Assembly (NCBI RefSeq): GCF_003722315.1
Contig: NZ_CP033580.1
Span: forward strand, 310,001-374,000
Source: Thermoanaerobacter ethanolicus JW 200
Lineage (GTDB): Bacteria; Bacillota; Thermoanaerobacteria; Thermoanaerobacterales; Thermoanaerobacteraceae
Length of the DNA: 64,000 nucleotides
Direction: 5' to 3'
Every line of letters starts with the position of its first letter. The stretch's first letter is position 1. The notes beneath the pieces are model-generated. The model ran no database searches. It saw only the letters and a program-made list of their open reading frames with translations, and was not told the origin of the DNA. This document shows positions 9,954 to 19,810 of this stretch, one piece after another. The position numbers and the translations under genes were made by a program.

Positions 9954-11309
9954 TTATTTTTCTCTTTGTGCTACTGTCGCTGCTTGTTGGAGAGGATCCC
10001 ACACTGAGTTATATGGAGGTGCATAGGCAAGGTCCAAGGCCTGAAGGTCATCAATTGTCATACCATGGAAAAGCGCTGTAGCAAGAACATCAATTCGCTT
10101 GTCTACCCCAGCACCTCCTGCAATTTGTCCTCCTAAAAGCTTGCGGTTGTCTTTATTAAAGTGGAGACGAATAGTCAAAACTTCATCTTCCCAGGGATAA
10201 TAATGACTTATAGGTCTTGCCTTAATAGAAACAGTCTGATATGGAAGACCTAAAGCTTGGCATTCCCTTTCCCCTAAACCGCTTCTTGCAATCGTCCTAT
10301 CAAAAACCTTCACAATCGCTGTACCGACAATACCTGCAAATTTTGCATCTCCGCCCGCCATGTTAATTCCAGCAATTCGCCCTTGTTTATTAGCCGTTGT
10401 CCCTAATGGCACATAATCTGGCGCATTTTTTATGCGATGAAAATGAGTAGCGCAATCCCCCGCGGCAAAAATATCTGGAATATTTGTTTGTAGGCGTTCA
10501 TTTACAAGAATCGCATTTCGAGGGCCTAACTCTATACCAGCTTCTCTGGCAAGCTCACTAACTGGGCGAACTCCTATAGAAATAATGACTAAATCGGCTG
10601 GGAAAGAATCATTTTTTGTCACAACAGCCCGTACGCCTTTTTCATCTCCTTCTAACCCCACAACTTCTTCATTTAAATGAATTTCTACCCCATGCCTTTT
10701 AAGAACATCCTGTGCAATTTCAGCAATAACTGAATCAAAAGTTGGTATAAGTTGGGGTGCTAGATCTAAAACAGTTACTTTGAAACCTCTATTATGTAAG
10801 GCTTCTGCTGTTTCTAAACCAATATATCCCCCACCAATTACCACTGCTTTATTAGGAGTATGAGTTTCAAGCCAAGACAAGAGCTTTTCTGCATCTCCCA
10901 TTGTCTTCAAAGTAAAAACTCCAGGCAAATTTCTACCTTCCCATGGCGGTACAATCGCTGCACTTCCTGTCCCAATTAAAAGCACATCATAAGGCACTGT
11001 AATTTCATCTTTTTCTTCCCGGCGATATACGCGAATCTGCTTCTTTTGAGGTATAATCTGTGTAACCTCATGATAAAGCTTTACATCGATATTATAGCGA
11101 GTGTAAAACTCTTCAGCTGTTCGCGCAATAAGCTTTTTCCTTTCAGCTACTACTCCCCCTATCCAGTAGGGAAGGCCACATTGAGCATAAGAAATGACCC
11201 CCTCTTTTTCAAAGACAAGAATTTCTCCTTCAGGGTCCTGTCTTCTAATTTGAGAAGCTGCACTCATTCCAGCAGCATCGCCGCCAACAATTACATAACG
11301 CTTGGCCAT
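9954..11309 (-). CDS. CoA-disulfide reductase / NADH oxidase-like flavoenzyme
   Basis: This 451-aa protein of the single-cysteine pyridine nucleotide-disulfide family has the FAD motif VGGDAAGMSAASQI (residues 8-21). The redox cysteine Cys44 is in SYAQCGLPYW. The NAD(P)H motif is GGGYIGLETAEAL and a second FAD block is IFAAGDCATH. These enzymes reduce CoA disulfide, polysulfide or oxygen with NAD(P)H, and sequence alone does not separate them. In an anaerobe a role in oxygen or sulfur-redox defence is likely. Codon use is slightly more GC-rich than its neighbours. It is monocistronic. Confidence 0.87.
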   Translation of the reverse strand: MAKRYVIVGGDAAGMSAASQIRRQDPEGEILVFEKEGVISYAQCGLPYWIGGVVAERKKLIARTAEEFYTRYNIDVKLYHEVTQIIPQKKQIRVYRREEKDEITVPYDVLLIGTGSAAIVPPWEGRNLPGVFTLKTMGDAEKLLSWLETHTPNKAVVIGGGYIGLETAEALHNRGFKVTVLDLAPQLIPTFDSVIAEIAQDVLKRHGVEIHLNEEVVGLEGDEKGVRAVVTKNDSFPADLVIISIGVRPVSELAREAGIELGPRNAILVNERLQTNIPDIFAAGDCATHFHRIKNAPDYVPLGTTANKQGRIAGINMAGGDAKFAGIVGTAIVKVFDRTIARSGLGERECQALGLPYQTVSIKARPISHYYPWEDEVLTIRLHFNKDNRKLLGGQIAGGAGVDKRIDVLATALFHGMTIDDLQALDLAYAPPYNSVWDPLQQAATVAQREK

Positions 11310-11395
11310 TTTTTCTCCTCCTTTTTTGCACTTATGTCCATATTTACATTATACTCTTACCTGCTTATTTTTTCAAACCAAAAGCTTCTTGAAGT

Positions 11396-12481
11396 TTAAT
11401 TTACCCACTTTGATAACATTTCAATCTTTTTTAATACCCTCTCTTTTTCTTCCCCTTCTAAAATAACCGGTTTATAGTCATTCCTATCTTTTTGTGAAGA
11501 AATAGAAACAGGTATTATGTTCATCTCTACTTTTGCTATTTCTCTTTTGTCATTAAAAAGAAAAATTTGTTGTAAAATTATAGAATCCTTATCTTTTGGA
11601 TTTCTATTACCTCCGAAAGAAAAATTCCCAAGAGAATATGCAATATACCTATCTTTATACTTCTCTATTCCCTGTAACACATGGGGATGATGACCAATTA
11701 CTAAGTCTGCCCCTTCATCTATTACAAAATGCCCTAAATCCCTTTGAATCTTATTTGGATAGTATCTATTTTCTTCCCCCCAGTGAAAACTGACAATCAA
11801 AATATCTACACTGGGCCTCAACTTCTCAATATCTTTTTTAATTTGATTTTTAGTCCATTTGCTATTGTCAAAACCTGTATACCCTAATATTCCAATTTTT
11901 ATCCCTTTTACAGTCATAATATACTGATACCCATATCCAAAATACCCAATTCCTTCTTTCTTTAAGGCTTTTACAGTGTCTTCAAAGCCTTCTTTCAAAT
12001 AATCAAAAGTGTGATTATTAGCCAAATTCACAACTTCAATGCTTCCTTCTTTCAAAATCTTGGCATAGGAAGGGTCCCCTTTAAAAGCATACTCCTTTTC
12101 AGCCCGCTTGGTTGCATTAGTAAGAGTTGTCTCTAAATTGGCGATGGTCAAATCATCCTTTTCTAATACACTCTTTACATTTTCAAAAAAATATCCATAG
12201 TCATAATTATGTTTTTTAAATTCTTCATCAAAAGTGCCATATTTCCCATAAGACTCATCTGAACCTAAAACGCAATCCCCTACTGCACTTATGACTATTT
12301 TTGTATAATTATCTTCCTTATGAACATCTTCTTGAGGAAGACTTTGTGGCTTTTCTTCCACAATAAATTCCTTTAAAAGAGTTTCCGAAATCCCCAGATT
12401 TACTGCCTTTAATGGAATAGCAATTATTGCCATTATGAGAAAAACAAAAACTAAAATTTTAGTCACCGTTTTTCCTTTCAT
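11396..12481 (-). CDS. CapA-family (PGA_cap) secreted metallophosphatase-like protein
   Basis: This is a 361-aa protein with an N-terminal membrane anchor (VTKILVFVFLIMAIIAIPL). The calcineurin-like CapA fold follows: SAVGDCVLG, NLETTLT, NLANNHTFDY, SFHWGEE and GHHPHVLQGIE supply the conserved Asp, Asn and His positions. CapA relatives take part in poly-gamma-glutamate capsule work, but many clostridial members stand alone with unknown roles, as here. I start at the ATG at 12481 (MKGKTVTK), which has an AGAGGG site. An in-frame ATG at 12532 has none. Confidence 0.82.
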   Translation of the reverse strand: MKGKTVTKILVFVFLIMAIIAIPLKAVNLGISETLLKEFIVEEKPQSLPQEDVHKEDNYTKIVISAVGDCVLGSDESYGKYGTFDEEFKKHNYDYGYFFENVKSVLEKDDLTIANLETTLTNATKRAEKEYAFKGDPSYAKILKEGSIEVVNLANNHTFDYLKEGFEDTVKALKKEGIGYFGYGYQYIMTVKGIKIGILGYTGFDNSKWTKNQIKKDIEKLRPSVDILIVSFHWGEENRYYPNKIQRDLGHFVIDEGADLVIGHHPHVLQGIEKYKDRYIAYSLGNFSFGGNRNPKDKDSIILQQIFLFNDKREIAKVEMNIIPVSISSQKDRNDYKPVILEGEEKERVLKKIEMLSKWVN

Positions 12482-12547
12482 ATCCACTGCCCTCTTCTTA
12501 ACATTCTGTAACAATTTTACACATTCATACAAAATAAATCAATATAA

Positions 12548-12576
12548 AAAGGAAACCACTTATTGTGGTCTCCTTT
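12548..12576 (-). terminator. Terminator of the phosphohexomutase gene
   Basis: AAAGGAGACCAC and GTGGTTTCCTTT pair on the minus strand with a 5-nt loop, followed by TTTATATT. It lies 8 bp after the mutase stop and ahead of the CapA promoter. Confidence 0.83.
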
Positions 12577-12583
12577 GAAATAA

Positions 12584-14257
12584 CTAATCTTCTAAACCTA
12601 AAACTTTTGTAAACTCTTCTTTTGCCTTTTCTAATAGAGATTTAGCTTCTTCAAAAGTTTCCATATTCATAACCATAAAGTAAAACTTCACTTTTGGCTC
12701 TGTCCCTGAAGGCCTTGCATAGACCAAAAGCTTATCTCCAAACTCCATCCTCAAAACATCTGAAGGCGGAATTTGTCCATGTCCTTTTAAATAATCTATC
12801 ATCCCTGTCAGTTTATGTCCCGCAAGATTTTCAATAGGATTTTCCCTCAACCTTTTCATTATTCTCTTTATCTTTTCTACTCCTGCTCCCCCTTCATACA
12901 CAGGAGAAAGCTGCCCTTCAAGATAATACCCGTATTTTTTATAAATCTCTTCTAAAGCGTCCACCAAAGTCATGCCCTTTTGCTTGTAATAAGCTGCCAT
13001 TTCACAAGTCACCATTATTGGAGTCCCAGAATCTTTATCGTAAACAAAATCACCTATATTGTATCCATAGCTTTCCTCATAAGCAAAAAACACTGTCGTG
13101 CCTTCTGCTCTCAATCTGTCAGCCTCATTGCAAATCCACTTAAATCCAGTCAACACTTCAGAAACCTCAACCCCATGAGCCTTTGCAATTTTAGCAAACA
13201 ACTTTGAAGAAACAATGGACTCTATAACTGCTGGATTTTTAGGCATGCCCTTTTTTGAATACATCTCCAACAAGAAATTCAAAAAAAGTATCCCCATTTG
13301 ATTGCCATCTATTCTCACATAATCTCCCTTATGCTTCACTAATACTCCCATCCTGTCTGCGTCAGGGTCAGAAGCTACAACTATATCTGCATCAAGCCTT
13401 TTCGCATCATCTAAAGCTAACTTAAAGGCGTCATCAAATTCGGGATTAGGATAATTTACTGTAGGAAAATTTCCATCAGGTACTTGCTGCTCTTTTTGAA
13501 TGTAAATATCAAAACCCACTTTCTCAAGCAGTGGTGGCACTATCTTTATGCCTGTTCCGTGAAGCGGTGTATAGACAATATTTAAATCTTTTGAAGAAAT
13601 TCCAAAAGAATAAGAAAGTGCTCTTTCAAAATATGCCAAATCAATTTCCTGACCCACCATTACAACAAGCCCTTTTTTCTTTGCCTCTTCAAAAGGCATC
13701 CTCTTTATTTCACCAAAAGATTTTATTTCCTCATATTCTTTTATAATCCCCTCATCATGAGGCGGTATCACCTGCGCTCCATTTGACCAATATACCTTGT
13801 AACCATTGTACTCTAGAGGATTATGACTTGCAGTAATCATTATACCTGCTGTTGTCTTTAAATACCTAACAGCAAATGACAAAAGAGGAGTTGGTCTAAA
13901 GTCGTCAAACAAATACACCTTTATGCCATTTGCAGCAAGAATTTCTGCCGATTCAATTGCAAAATCCTTAGAAAAATTCCTTGTATCATAAGAAATAGCA
14001 ACACTTTTTTCTCCTCGTACCGTCTTATTTATGTAATTGGCAAAAGCTTGTGTTGCTCTACCTACAGTGTAAAAATTCATCCTATTTGCTCCAAGCCCTA
14101 TAACGCCCCGCATACCTGCTGTGCCAAATTCCAGGTCTTTAAAAAAAGCATCCTGTATTTCAGATTCATTCATTTTCCTTAAAACTTCTTTATCCTTCTC
14201 TGAAATTGAAGGGTCATTTAACCATGCTTGATACCTCTCCATTGTTTCCTTCTCCAT
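12584..14257 (-). CDS. pgcA: Phosphoglucomutase / phosphomannomutase, PgcA type
   Basis: This is a 557-aa alpha-D-phosphohexomutase that interconverts sugar 1- and 6-phosphates for cell-wall and glycan precursors. The phosphoserine loop TASHNPLEYNG (Ser near residue 144), the metal loop DPDADRMG, the sugar loop FAYEESYGY and the C-terminal phosphate loop ARPSGTEPKVKFY are all present. I start at the ATG at 14257 (MEKETMERYQ), with GGAAAGG upstream; a TTG 51 bp further out has no ribosome site. The gene is flanked by terminators and stands alone. Confidence 0.93.
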   Translation of the reverse strand: MEKETMERYQAWLNDPSISEKDKEVLRKMNESEIQDAFFKDLEFGTAGMRGVIGLGANRMNFYTVGRATQAFANYINKTVRGEKSVAISYDTRNFSKDFAIESAEILAANGIKVYLFDDFRPTPLLSFAVRYLKTTAGIMITASHNPLEYNGYKVYWSNGAQVIPPHDEGIIKEYEEIKSFGEIKRMPFEEAKKKGLVVMVGQEIDLAYFERALSYSFGISSKDLNIVYTPLHGTGIKIVPPLLEKVGFDIYIQKEQQVPDGNFPTVNYPNPEFDDAFKLALDDAKRLDADIVVASDPDADRMGVLVKHKGDYVRIDGNQMGILFLNFLLEMYSKKGMPKNPAVIESIVSSKLFAKIAKAHGVEVSEVLTGFKWICNEADRLRAEGTTVFFAYEESYGYNIGDFVYDKDSGTPIMVTCEMAAYYKQKGMTLVDALEEIYKKYGYYLEGQLSPVYEGGAGVEKIKRIMKRLRENPIENLAGHKLTGMIDYLKGHGQIPPSDVLRMEFGDKLLVYARPSGTEPKVKFYFMVMNMETFEEAKSLLEKAKEEFTKVLGLED

Positions 14258-14341
14258 CTCATCCACGCCTTTCCTACTACCTATTTTTTGTACTTCTATT
14301 TTAACCAATTTAAATTTTATTGTCTACAATTTATAAAAAAA

Positions 14342-14365
14342 CTGATACTCAAAGCTGAGTATCAG
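14342..14365 (-). terminator. Terminator of pepF
   Basis: CTGATACTCA and TGAGTATCAG form a 10-bp stem with a 4-nt loop, followed on the minus strand by seven Ts. Confidence 0.88.
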
Positions 14366-14388
14366 CGAAAATGTCAAGTTTTGTAAAT

Positions 14389-16200
14389 TTATTTTTCTAA
14401 TTCCTCTGTTAATTTAATTATCTCATCTATTATACTGCCAATATACTGGATTGTATCCAATAACGGCTTTTCTGTTGTTATATCTACTCCCGCCATTTTC
14501 GCCAGTTCTACTGGTGTCTTTGTACCGCCAGCTTTTAATACCTCTTTCCAATCTTCCAATGCCTTTTGCCCTTCCTCTAAATATCTCTTGTTCACTTGGG
14601 TGGCTATAGTAAGCCCTGCACTGTAAGTGTAAGGGTAAAGTCCCATATAATAATGAGGCTGTCTCATCCAAGTGAGTTCTGCTCCTTCGTTTATTTTAAC
14701 AGCATCTCCCCAGAACTTTTCCAGAACTTCTCTTTTAATCTTATTCAAAGTGGGAGCAGTAACAGACCCTCCCTCATCAATTATCCTGTACACTTCTCTT
14801 TGATAAGCTGCTTCTAAAAGGTGCGTCACAAAATTGTGGTAATATGTCCTGGAAATCAAAGTAGAGAGCACCCATCTCTTCATTCTCTTATCATTGCTAT
14901 TTTTCTGCATCAAATAATTAGCCATGAGAAGCTCATTCATTGTGGATGGCGCTTCTATAAAGTAAAGGGATGGCCTTGAATCAAAAATATTTTGATGCTG
15001 ATGTGCCAAGTAAAAATGCCCAGCATGCCCCAGCTCATGCGCTAGGACAAACACTTCTCTCATTTTATCCGCCCAGTTTATCAAAACGTACGGGTGAGCA
15101 CCGTAAGGTGTGGCACAAAAAGCACCTGTAGCCTTTCCTCTATTTTCCGCAAAATCTATCCATCTCTCGCTAAAAGCTCTTCTTATCATCTCCCTGTAAT
15201 CTTCGCCGAAAACTGAAAGCCCCTCTTCTATGTACCTTTTTGCCTCTTCAATTGTCACTTCTGGCTCAAAATCAGGGTCTACTTCCAGCTTCAAATCGGC
15301 AAAAGTCATCTCATCTAACCCGTGTATTCTTTGAAGAAGTTTAGCAAATTTTCTTATATGAGGTGCAAGATTTTCCATTATAAGGTCAATCTGCCTCTCG
15401 TACATATCCCTTTCCACTTTCTGAGGGAAAAGCAAGCTATCAATGACAGAATCAAACCCCCTCAAAGTGGCTATAATCTTCTCTTTCTGCACCTGTGCCT
15501 GGTAAACAGCTGCTATAGTGTGCTGATATTCCTTTAATTTTCTGTAAAAAGCTTCAAAGGCAGCTCTTCTGACTTTCGCATCTTTCTCATACTCCCATTT
15601 AGTCTCAAATAGTGAAAAGCTCAAAGGGTATTCCTTGTCTTCAACCTTAAAAGTTCCAAAATCCATATCTGCCAATTTTGCCATATTGTAAATATCTTCA
15701 AAAACTTCTAAAACAGGAGATAAAGCAGACAAAGCCTTTTCAACTTCGGGATGAAGGGCATGTTTTTTCTTCCTTAAAATTTCTTTCAGATAATTTGCAT
15801 TTTCCTTCGACCCTTCTATCGCTTTATTTATCACCTCTTCTTCCTGCTGTATAATCTCAGATTCCACAAAACTTATGCGGCTCTCAATATTTGATGCGAC
15901 ATTTCTAAACTTCATCTGCCTCTGAAGATTTTCTGTATTGGTCTGGTCAACTGCCACAGCTAGATAAGCATAGCTACCTGCCAGTGTAAGAAGCTCTGCT
16001 ATACTTCTTAACTTGTCCAGGCACTTATTAATATTTTCCGGAGTTGTGAGCTTACCTTTAAATTCTTCTTCAAGCTCTTTTGTAAGCTCTTCCGTTTTTT
16101 TAACTGTCGCTTCATACTCTTCTTCTGTCTTGAAAATACCCGACAAATCCCAAGTCAGCCTTTCATCAACATCCTTTCTATCCAACAAATGTGTACTCAA
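14389..16200 (-). CDS. pepF: Oligoendopeptidase F
   Basis: This 603-aa M3B zinc metallopeptidase cleaves short peptides in the cytoplasm, and in some species degrades signalling peptides. The zinc motif HELGH is at residues 388-392, and the third ligand glutamate lies about 25 residues later in YFIEAPSTMNELL. The N-terminal helical lobe and C-terminal Y-rich region (QPHYYMGLYPYTYSAG) match the family in order and length. The start (MSTHLLDRKD) has AGGGGGG upstream. Given the peptide signalling genes in this window, a role in clearing imported peptides is possible but not shown. Confidence 0.94.
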   Translation of the reverse strand: MSTHLLDRKDVDERLTWDLSGIFKTEEEYEATVKKTEELTKELEEEFKGKLTTPENINKCLDKLRSIAELLTLAGSYAYLAVAVDQTNTENLQRQMKFRNVASNIESRISFVESEIIQQEEEVINKAIEGSKENANYLKEILRKKKHALHPEVEKALSALSPVLEVFEDIYNMAKLADMDFGTFKVEDKEYPLSFSLFETKWEYEKDAKVRRAAFEAFYRKLKEYQHTIAAVYQAQVQKEKIIATLRGFDSVIDSLLFPQKVERDMYERQIDLIMENLAPHIRKFAKLLQRIHGLDEMTFADLKLEVDPDFEPEVTIEEAKRYIEEGLSVFGEDYREMIRRAFSERWIDFAENRGKATGAFCATPYGAHPYVLINWADKMREVFVLAHELGHAGHFYLAHQHQNIFDSRPSLYFIEAPSTMNELLMANYLMQKNSNDKRMKRWVLSTLISRTYYHNFVTHLLEAAYQREVYRIIDEGGSVTAPTLNKIKREVLEKFWGDAVKINEGAELTWMRQPHYYMGLYPYTYSAGLTIATQVNKRYLEEGQKALEDWKEVLKAGGTKTPVELAKMAGVDITTEKPLLDTIQYIGSIIDEIIKLTEELEK

Positions 16201-16260
16201 AAAAATACCCCCCTTTAATTTTTGGTAATTATATGATACCCCCTCAAAAAAATAAAATCA

Positions 16261-16276
16261 ACCCGAATTGATTCTG
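16261..16276 (+). repeat. Isolated copy of the ACCCGAATTGATTCTG element
   Basis: These 16 bases are identical to the untranslated-region dyad found before the family B regulators at 34358, 37234 and 44087. Here the element sits between pepF and the methyltransferase, with no regulator gene next to it. It may be a leftover or an extra binding site. Confidence 0.55.
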
Positions 16277-16312
16277 CATTGATTTCCTTTTTTTGTATTT
16301 AGTTTTGTTTTC

Positions 16313-17116
16313 TTATTTACATTTTTGTGCAACAAATAATAAATGATTACTTGCTCCGAAAAACTCTGGCTTTTCGCTATAATAAAAATGGAAATTAAGC
16401 CACAATTGATAACTCTCATCATCCATGTTGTTTATTTTATCCGCTAATAATTCACTTAAACCATCGGTTGCAATTTCAGCCACAATTGTCAATCCGGAGT
16501 TTTTAAGTAATTCTCTTGCTTGTTGGACTGTTATAAATACAAAAGGAAAATCTCTTACCTTAAAAGTCTTGCGGTCATAATTACCTTTCCTTAAATAATC
16601 AGGTTGATAACACATGGTTTCTGTAACAATAACCATATCATTATTAATAAACGCAAAAAGCATCATTCCATCATCTTTACATACCCGTTTTACTTCCTCT
16701 ATACATTTCAATCGATTCCCTATATCTTCTAAATGATACAATGGGCCAAGACATAACACAATATCATAGCTATTATTTTCGAATCTAGAAAGATCTAAAG
16801 CATTACCTTGAAATATGTCAAGTTTCATATATGGCTTTTTCTTTTCTTTAATACGTTTTACATGTTTTTCAACCAAATCTACCGCAGTCACTTGATAACC
16901 CTTTTCTGCAAAATACAAAGAATATTCTCCAGTGCCTGCTCCTAAGTCTAAAATTTTCATTCCCGGTTTCAAATATTTTTCAATTTGTCTTACTGTAGTT
17001 AAAAATTCAATTCTTGAAGCTTTTGAAGATAACCTGAAATCTTCATCAAAGATTTCATAAAGAGCTGAAATTCTCTCTTCTTCACTTTCTATTTTTAGTA
17101 AGTCTTCCATTTTCAT
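16313..17116 (-). CDS. Class I SAM-dependent methyltransferase
   Basis: This 267-aa protein has a canonical Rossmann methyltransferase core: motif I ILDLGAGTGEYS (residues 55-66), the acidic end of strand 2 TAVDLVEKH, and motif IV YDIVLCLGPLYHLED. The last looks like a small-molecule or ubiE-like methyltransferase. The substrate cannot be told from sequence. It lies at the border of the accessory island, upstream of transporter fragments. The ATG at 17116 follows GGGGGTAATG. Confidence 0.82.
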   Translation of the reverse strand: MKMEDLLKIESEEERISALYEIFDEDFRLSSKASRIEFLTTVRQIEKYLKPGMKILDLGAGTGEYSLYFAEKGYQVTAVDLVEKHVKRIKEKKKPYMKLDIFQGNALDLSRFENNSYDIVLCLGPLYHLEDIGNRLKCIEEVKRVCKDDGMMLFAFINNDMVIVTETMCYQPDYLRKGNYDRKTFKVRDFPFVFITVQQARELLKNSGLTIVAEIATDGLSELLADKINNMDDESYQLWLNFHFYYSEKPEFFGASNHLLFVAQKCK

Positions 17117-17290
17117 TTATCATTACCCCCATTAAATGGATAGTTTCATGAATCTTATGATTTTATTCTATCAACTCTACTCTCTTTATCAATAGGGAAA
17201 TTACTTGATAATTTCATCAGCCAATATACCAATTCTTTCCCTGGATATTCCATTGTTTTACGTGTTAATTGTATTATACCTTTCCCTTAT

Positions 17291-17447
17291 ATGACATACA
17301 TCCCGTCAAAGCTTATATGTGATGCTAATTTTGACATTGAAATAGTAAATAAAGGATTGTTTATTTCATTAGTTTGGGTGTTAATACTTGGTTTCATTGT
17401 TTTTTTACTCATGAAAAATGGATTAAAAAAATACACCTCTCATGGAG
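17291..17447 (+). pseudogene. ABC-2 permease C-terminal fragment
   Basis: The frame IVNKGLFISLVWVLILGFIV continues to FLLMKNGLKKYTSHG. A final membrane helix followed by a basic, tyrosine- and glycine-containing tail is the usual end of ABC-2 drug/peptide permeases. Nothing upstream in the frame encodes the other helices. After SHG the reading runs into sequence antisense to another broken transporter gene, so this is a fragment. Confidence 0.5.
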
Positions 17448-17598
17448 CGTTTGCTTTGATAGTAACAACTTCTGTTAGCCTTTGTAATCCAGCATATCCT
17501 ACACCCAAAATAAAGAGAAATATTGGCCATCTTTGTCGAATAGAAACCTTCAAATATGTAAAGATAGTATATCCCCCATTAAATTTCAAAACACACAT
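17440..17598 (-). pseudogene. ABC exporter N-terminal fragment
   Basis: From the ATG at 17598 the frame gives MCVLKFNGGYTIFTYLKVSI and then RQRWPIFLFILGVGYAGL, a basic stretch plus first membrane helix as in ABC exporter half-transporters. It stops after 52 codons, at the junction with the permease fragment on the other strand. A GAAGAAAA sequence lies upstream. It is a truncated gene produced by rearrangement. Confidence 0.45.
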
Positions 17599-17629
17599 TT
17601 TATTTTCTTCTAAATTTTCTTTTTTACTT

Positions 17630-17712
17630 ATTCTATTTCCTATATTATACAAAATAAAGAAAACAATTTTAACCCGATTTAAATCGGGGTTTGATGTAAA
17701 AAAATGGATATG
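17630..17712 (+). pseudogene. Remnant of a family B regulator promoter and start
   Basis: The sequence CCCGATTTAAATCGGG (17673-17688) is a perfect palindrome at the place of the family B leader dyad. It is followed by TTTGATGTAAAAAAATGGAT, closely matching the leader and first codons of the regulators at 34389 and 44120. The AT-rich stretch before it (TATATTATAC) matches their -10 region. No regulator body follows. Confidence 0.6.
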
Positions 17713-17752
17713 CGCATAAAAAAATAAGCCCACATAAAAGGGGTTATTTAAA

Positions 17753-19438
17753 CTAGCTTACCACTGATAAAACTACACTCGCAGGTGTGAAAATCTCATC
17801 AAAAGTACCTATTTTTATTACTTCTCCATCCTCTACAAAAATTATCTTGTCATATTTTCTCAACACCTCTTCAGAAGTATTATGAGTAATTACCAATGCT
17901 GTCAAACCTTCTATGCTTAAAATAGAATCTTCTATGCTGGAGGCTGTCTTTTTATCCAGTGAAGAAGTAGGTTCATCTGAAACCAAAATAGGTGTGCCCT
18001 TAATTAGTGCCCTCGCAATACTTATTCTCTGCCTTTCTCCACCTGATAAATTGCTTCCTTTCTCTCCTACTTCAGTGTTTTCTTTTTCAGGTAGTTTCTC
18101 TATAAATTCCTTTAAACCAGAGAGAGAAATTGCTCTCTCTATAATTTTTTCATCATACTCTTTAAAAAGAGTTATATTGTTTTTTATACTAGTATCAAAC
18201 ATAAACACATTTTGATGTATTACAGATATTAAATTATTGTACAAATCTTCTGTTTTTATCTTCCTTATATCTATACCGTCAATTAAGATTTTACCCTCAA
18301 AATTGTTATAGTATTTCAAAAGAAGTTTTAGTATTGTAGATTTTCCGCTGCCACTTGGACCAATAATTGCACATTTTTCTCCTCTTTTTACTGTAAAAGA
18401 TACATTCTTTAAAACTGGTTCTTTTCTGCTATCATAAGAAAAACTAACATTGTCAAACACTATTGCATCATTAAAGTCTTCCTTTGAAACAAATTCCTCT
18501 TTTCCGTCTTTCTTGTCCTGCATAATATCTATTATTTTCTGCTGTATTGACTCTGTTCCTTTTAAAGCATTTACTTTTTCTATAATTCCTATCATCGGAT
18601 TTACAATGTTATTCATCAATTGTACTGCAGCTATCATCAATCCCGGTTCTATAACATGCTTTATCACAAGATAGGCTCCAACGCCCAGTGAAACAAAAAA
18701 CATTAAAGATCCAAAAAATTCCGTCAAAGCATTTGCTAAAGCAAGTATTTTTTCAAAGAAAAATCTAGTGTCTTCTACTTTTTTGTTGTATTTCTGATAC
18801 TGTTTCTCCACCAATTTTTCCACATTAAAACTTTTGACTATTTCAAAGCCAGACAATATGTCATTTGTCTGCACTGTCAAATCAGATAAACTATCAGAAA
18901 AATCTTTTTTAGCTTTACTTATTTTCTCCCTAAAAAGATAAGGAATAACTATGAGAAAAATATTTATGACAAAAACTCCTACAGCAATGTAAACATTTAA
19001 TTTAAAAATCGCCACAGTAGCGATTATAAAAGAAAATATTTGCTCTAACATTATCAGTATATTCTTAAAATAATCCTGTTCAAGTATTGTGATATCATTA
19101 TTCAAAGTAGAAATATACGCAGCACTATTGCCCTTTTGAAACTGGTCTATTTCTCTATTTATGACTTTAGAAAATATGTCATTTTTTAAATTGTAAAGCA
19201 TTTGTCTTACATAGTTCGCCCTTAAAACTCTCAAAAAATACCATACAATGAGTACTCCAATTAAATACAATACAAAAATTATACTGGTTCTATAAAGGCT
19301 TTCCATATTATATTGTACAGCTGCATCTACAAAACTTCCCAAAATAAATGCCACCATAACAGTTAATATACTTTCTGCCAATGTGAAAATTATATTTGCT
19401 GTAAGTAGTAACTTATGCTTAAAAAAATACTCCCTCAT
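17753..19438 (-). CDS. ABC exporter half-transporter (peptide/RiPP export type)
   Basis: This 561-aa fused permease-ATPase has six membrane helices in residues 1-310. The nucleotide-binding domain has Walker A GPSGSGKST (about residue 359), signature LSGGERQR, and Walker B ILVSDEPTSSLD followed by the H-loop VITHNT. There is no N-terminal C39 peptidase domain. It probably exports a peptide as a homodimer or with the related half-transporters in this window. Upstream lies a 47-aa membrane peptide gene four bases away, which suggests translational coupling. The substrate is not identified in the sequence. Confidence 0.88.
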   Translation of the reverse strand: MREYFFKHKLLLTANIIFTLAESILTVMVAFILGSFVDAAVQYNMESLYRTSIIFVLYLIGVLIVWYFLRVLRANYVRQMLYNLKNDIFSKVINREIDQFQKGNSAAYISTLNNDITILEQDYFKNILIMLEQIFSFIIATVAIFKLNVYIAVGVFVINIFLIVIPYLFREKISKAKKDFSDSLSDLTVQTNDILSGFEIVKSFNVEKLVEKQYQKYNKKVEDTRFFFEKILALANALTEFFGSLMFFVSLGVGAYLVIKHVIEPGLMIAAVQLMNNIVNPMIGIIEKVNALKGTESIQQKIIDIMQDKKDGKEEFVSKEDFNDAIVFDNVSFSYDSRKEPVLKNVSFTVKRGEKCAIIGPSGSGKSTILKLLLKYYNNFEGKILIDGIDIRKIKTEDLYNNLISVIHQNVFMFDTSIKNNITLFKEYDEKIIERAISLSGLKEFIEKLPEKENTEVGEKGSNLSGGERQRISIARALIKGTPILVSDEPTSSLDKKTASSIEDSILSIEGLTALVITHNTSEEVLRKYDKIIFVEDGEVIKIGTFDEIFTPASVVLSVVS

Positions 19439-19442
19439 TCTC

Positions 19443-19586
19443 TCACCTCCCTAAAGCCTCTACTAATACAAATCCCATTCCAACTCCTAAAAACAGACCA
19501 CCCATGAAATGTCCAAGAAGTATCCCTAAACCTGTACCAATAAATAAGCATCCTACAAAAATTTTGCCTTTCTTTATAAATCCCAA
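19443..19586 (-). CDS. Small glycine-rich membrane peptide (TTG start)
   Basis: This 47-aa peptide starts at a TTG with GGGGGG five bases upstream. After KKGK it has one or two hydrophobic stretches rich in glycine (VGCLFIGTGLGILLGHFMGG). The TGA is four bases before the ABC exporter ATG, and its end (GGGAGGTGA) contains the exporter's ribosome site. It could be an accessory subunit, an immunity peptide or a membrane-active peptide. I do not recognise a family. Confidence 0.6.
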   Translation of the reverse strand: MGFIKKGKIFVGCLFIGTGLGILLGHFMGGLFLGVGMGFVLVEALGR

Positions 19587-19810
19587 AGTATCCCCCCTAT
19601 TTTTCTTAAACTAATCAACACTAATCTTAAATAATACAAATTTAAAATTAATTTTTTTTATTTTTGTTGCTTTAATAATAACATTATTTAAATTTCCAGT
19701 AAAATTTATTAAATCACGAAAAACGGCCTTTATTTCGCATTTAATGAATTTGGCTTATGAATTCTCTAAATTTTAAAGTTTTATTCCTTTTTTCTGTGTA
19801 AATTAAAAAA

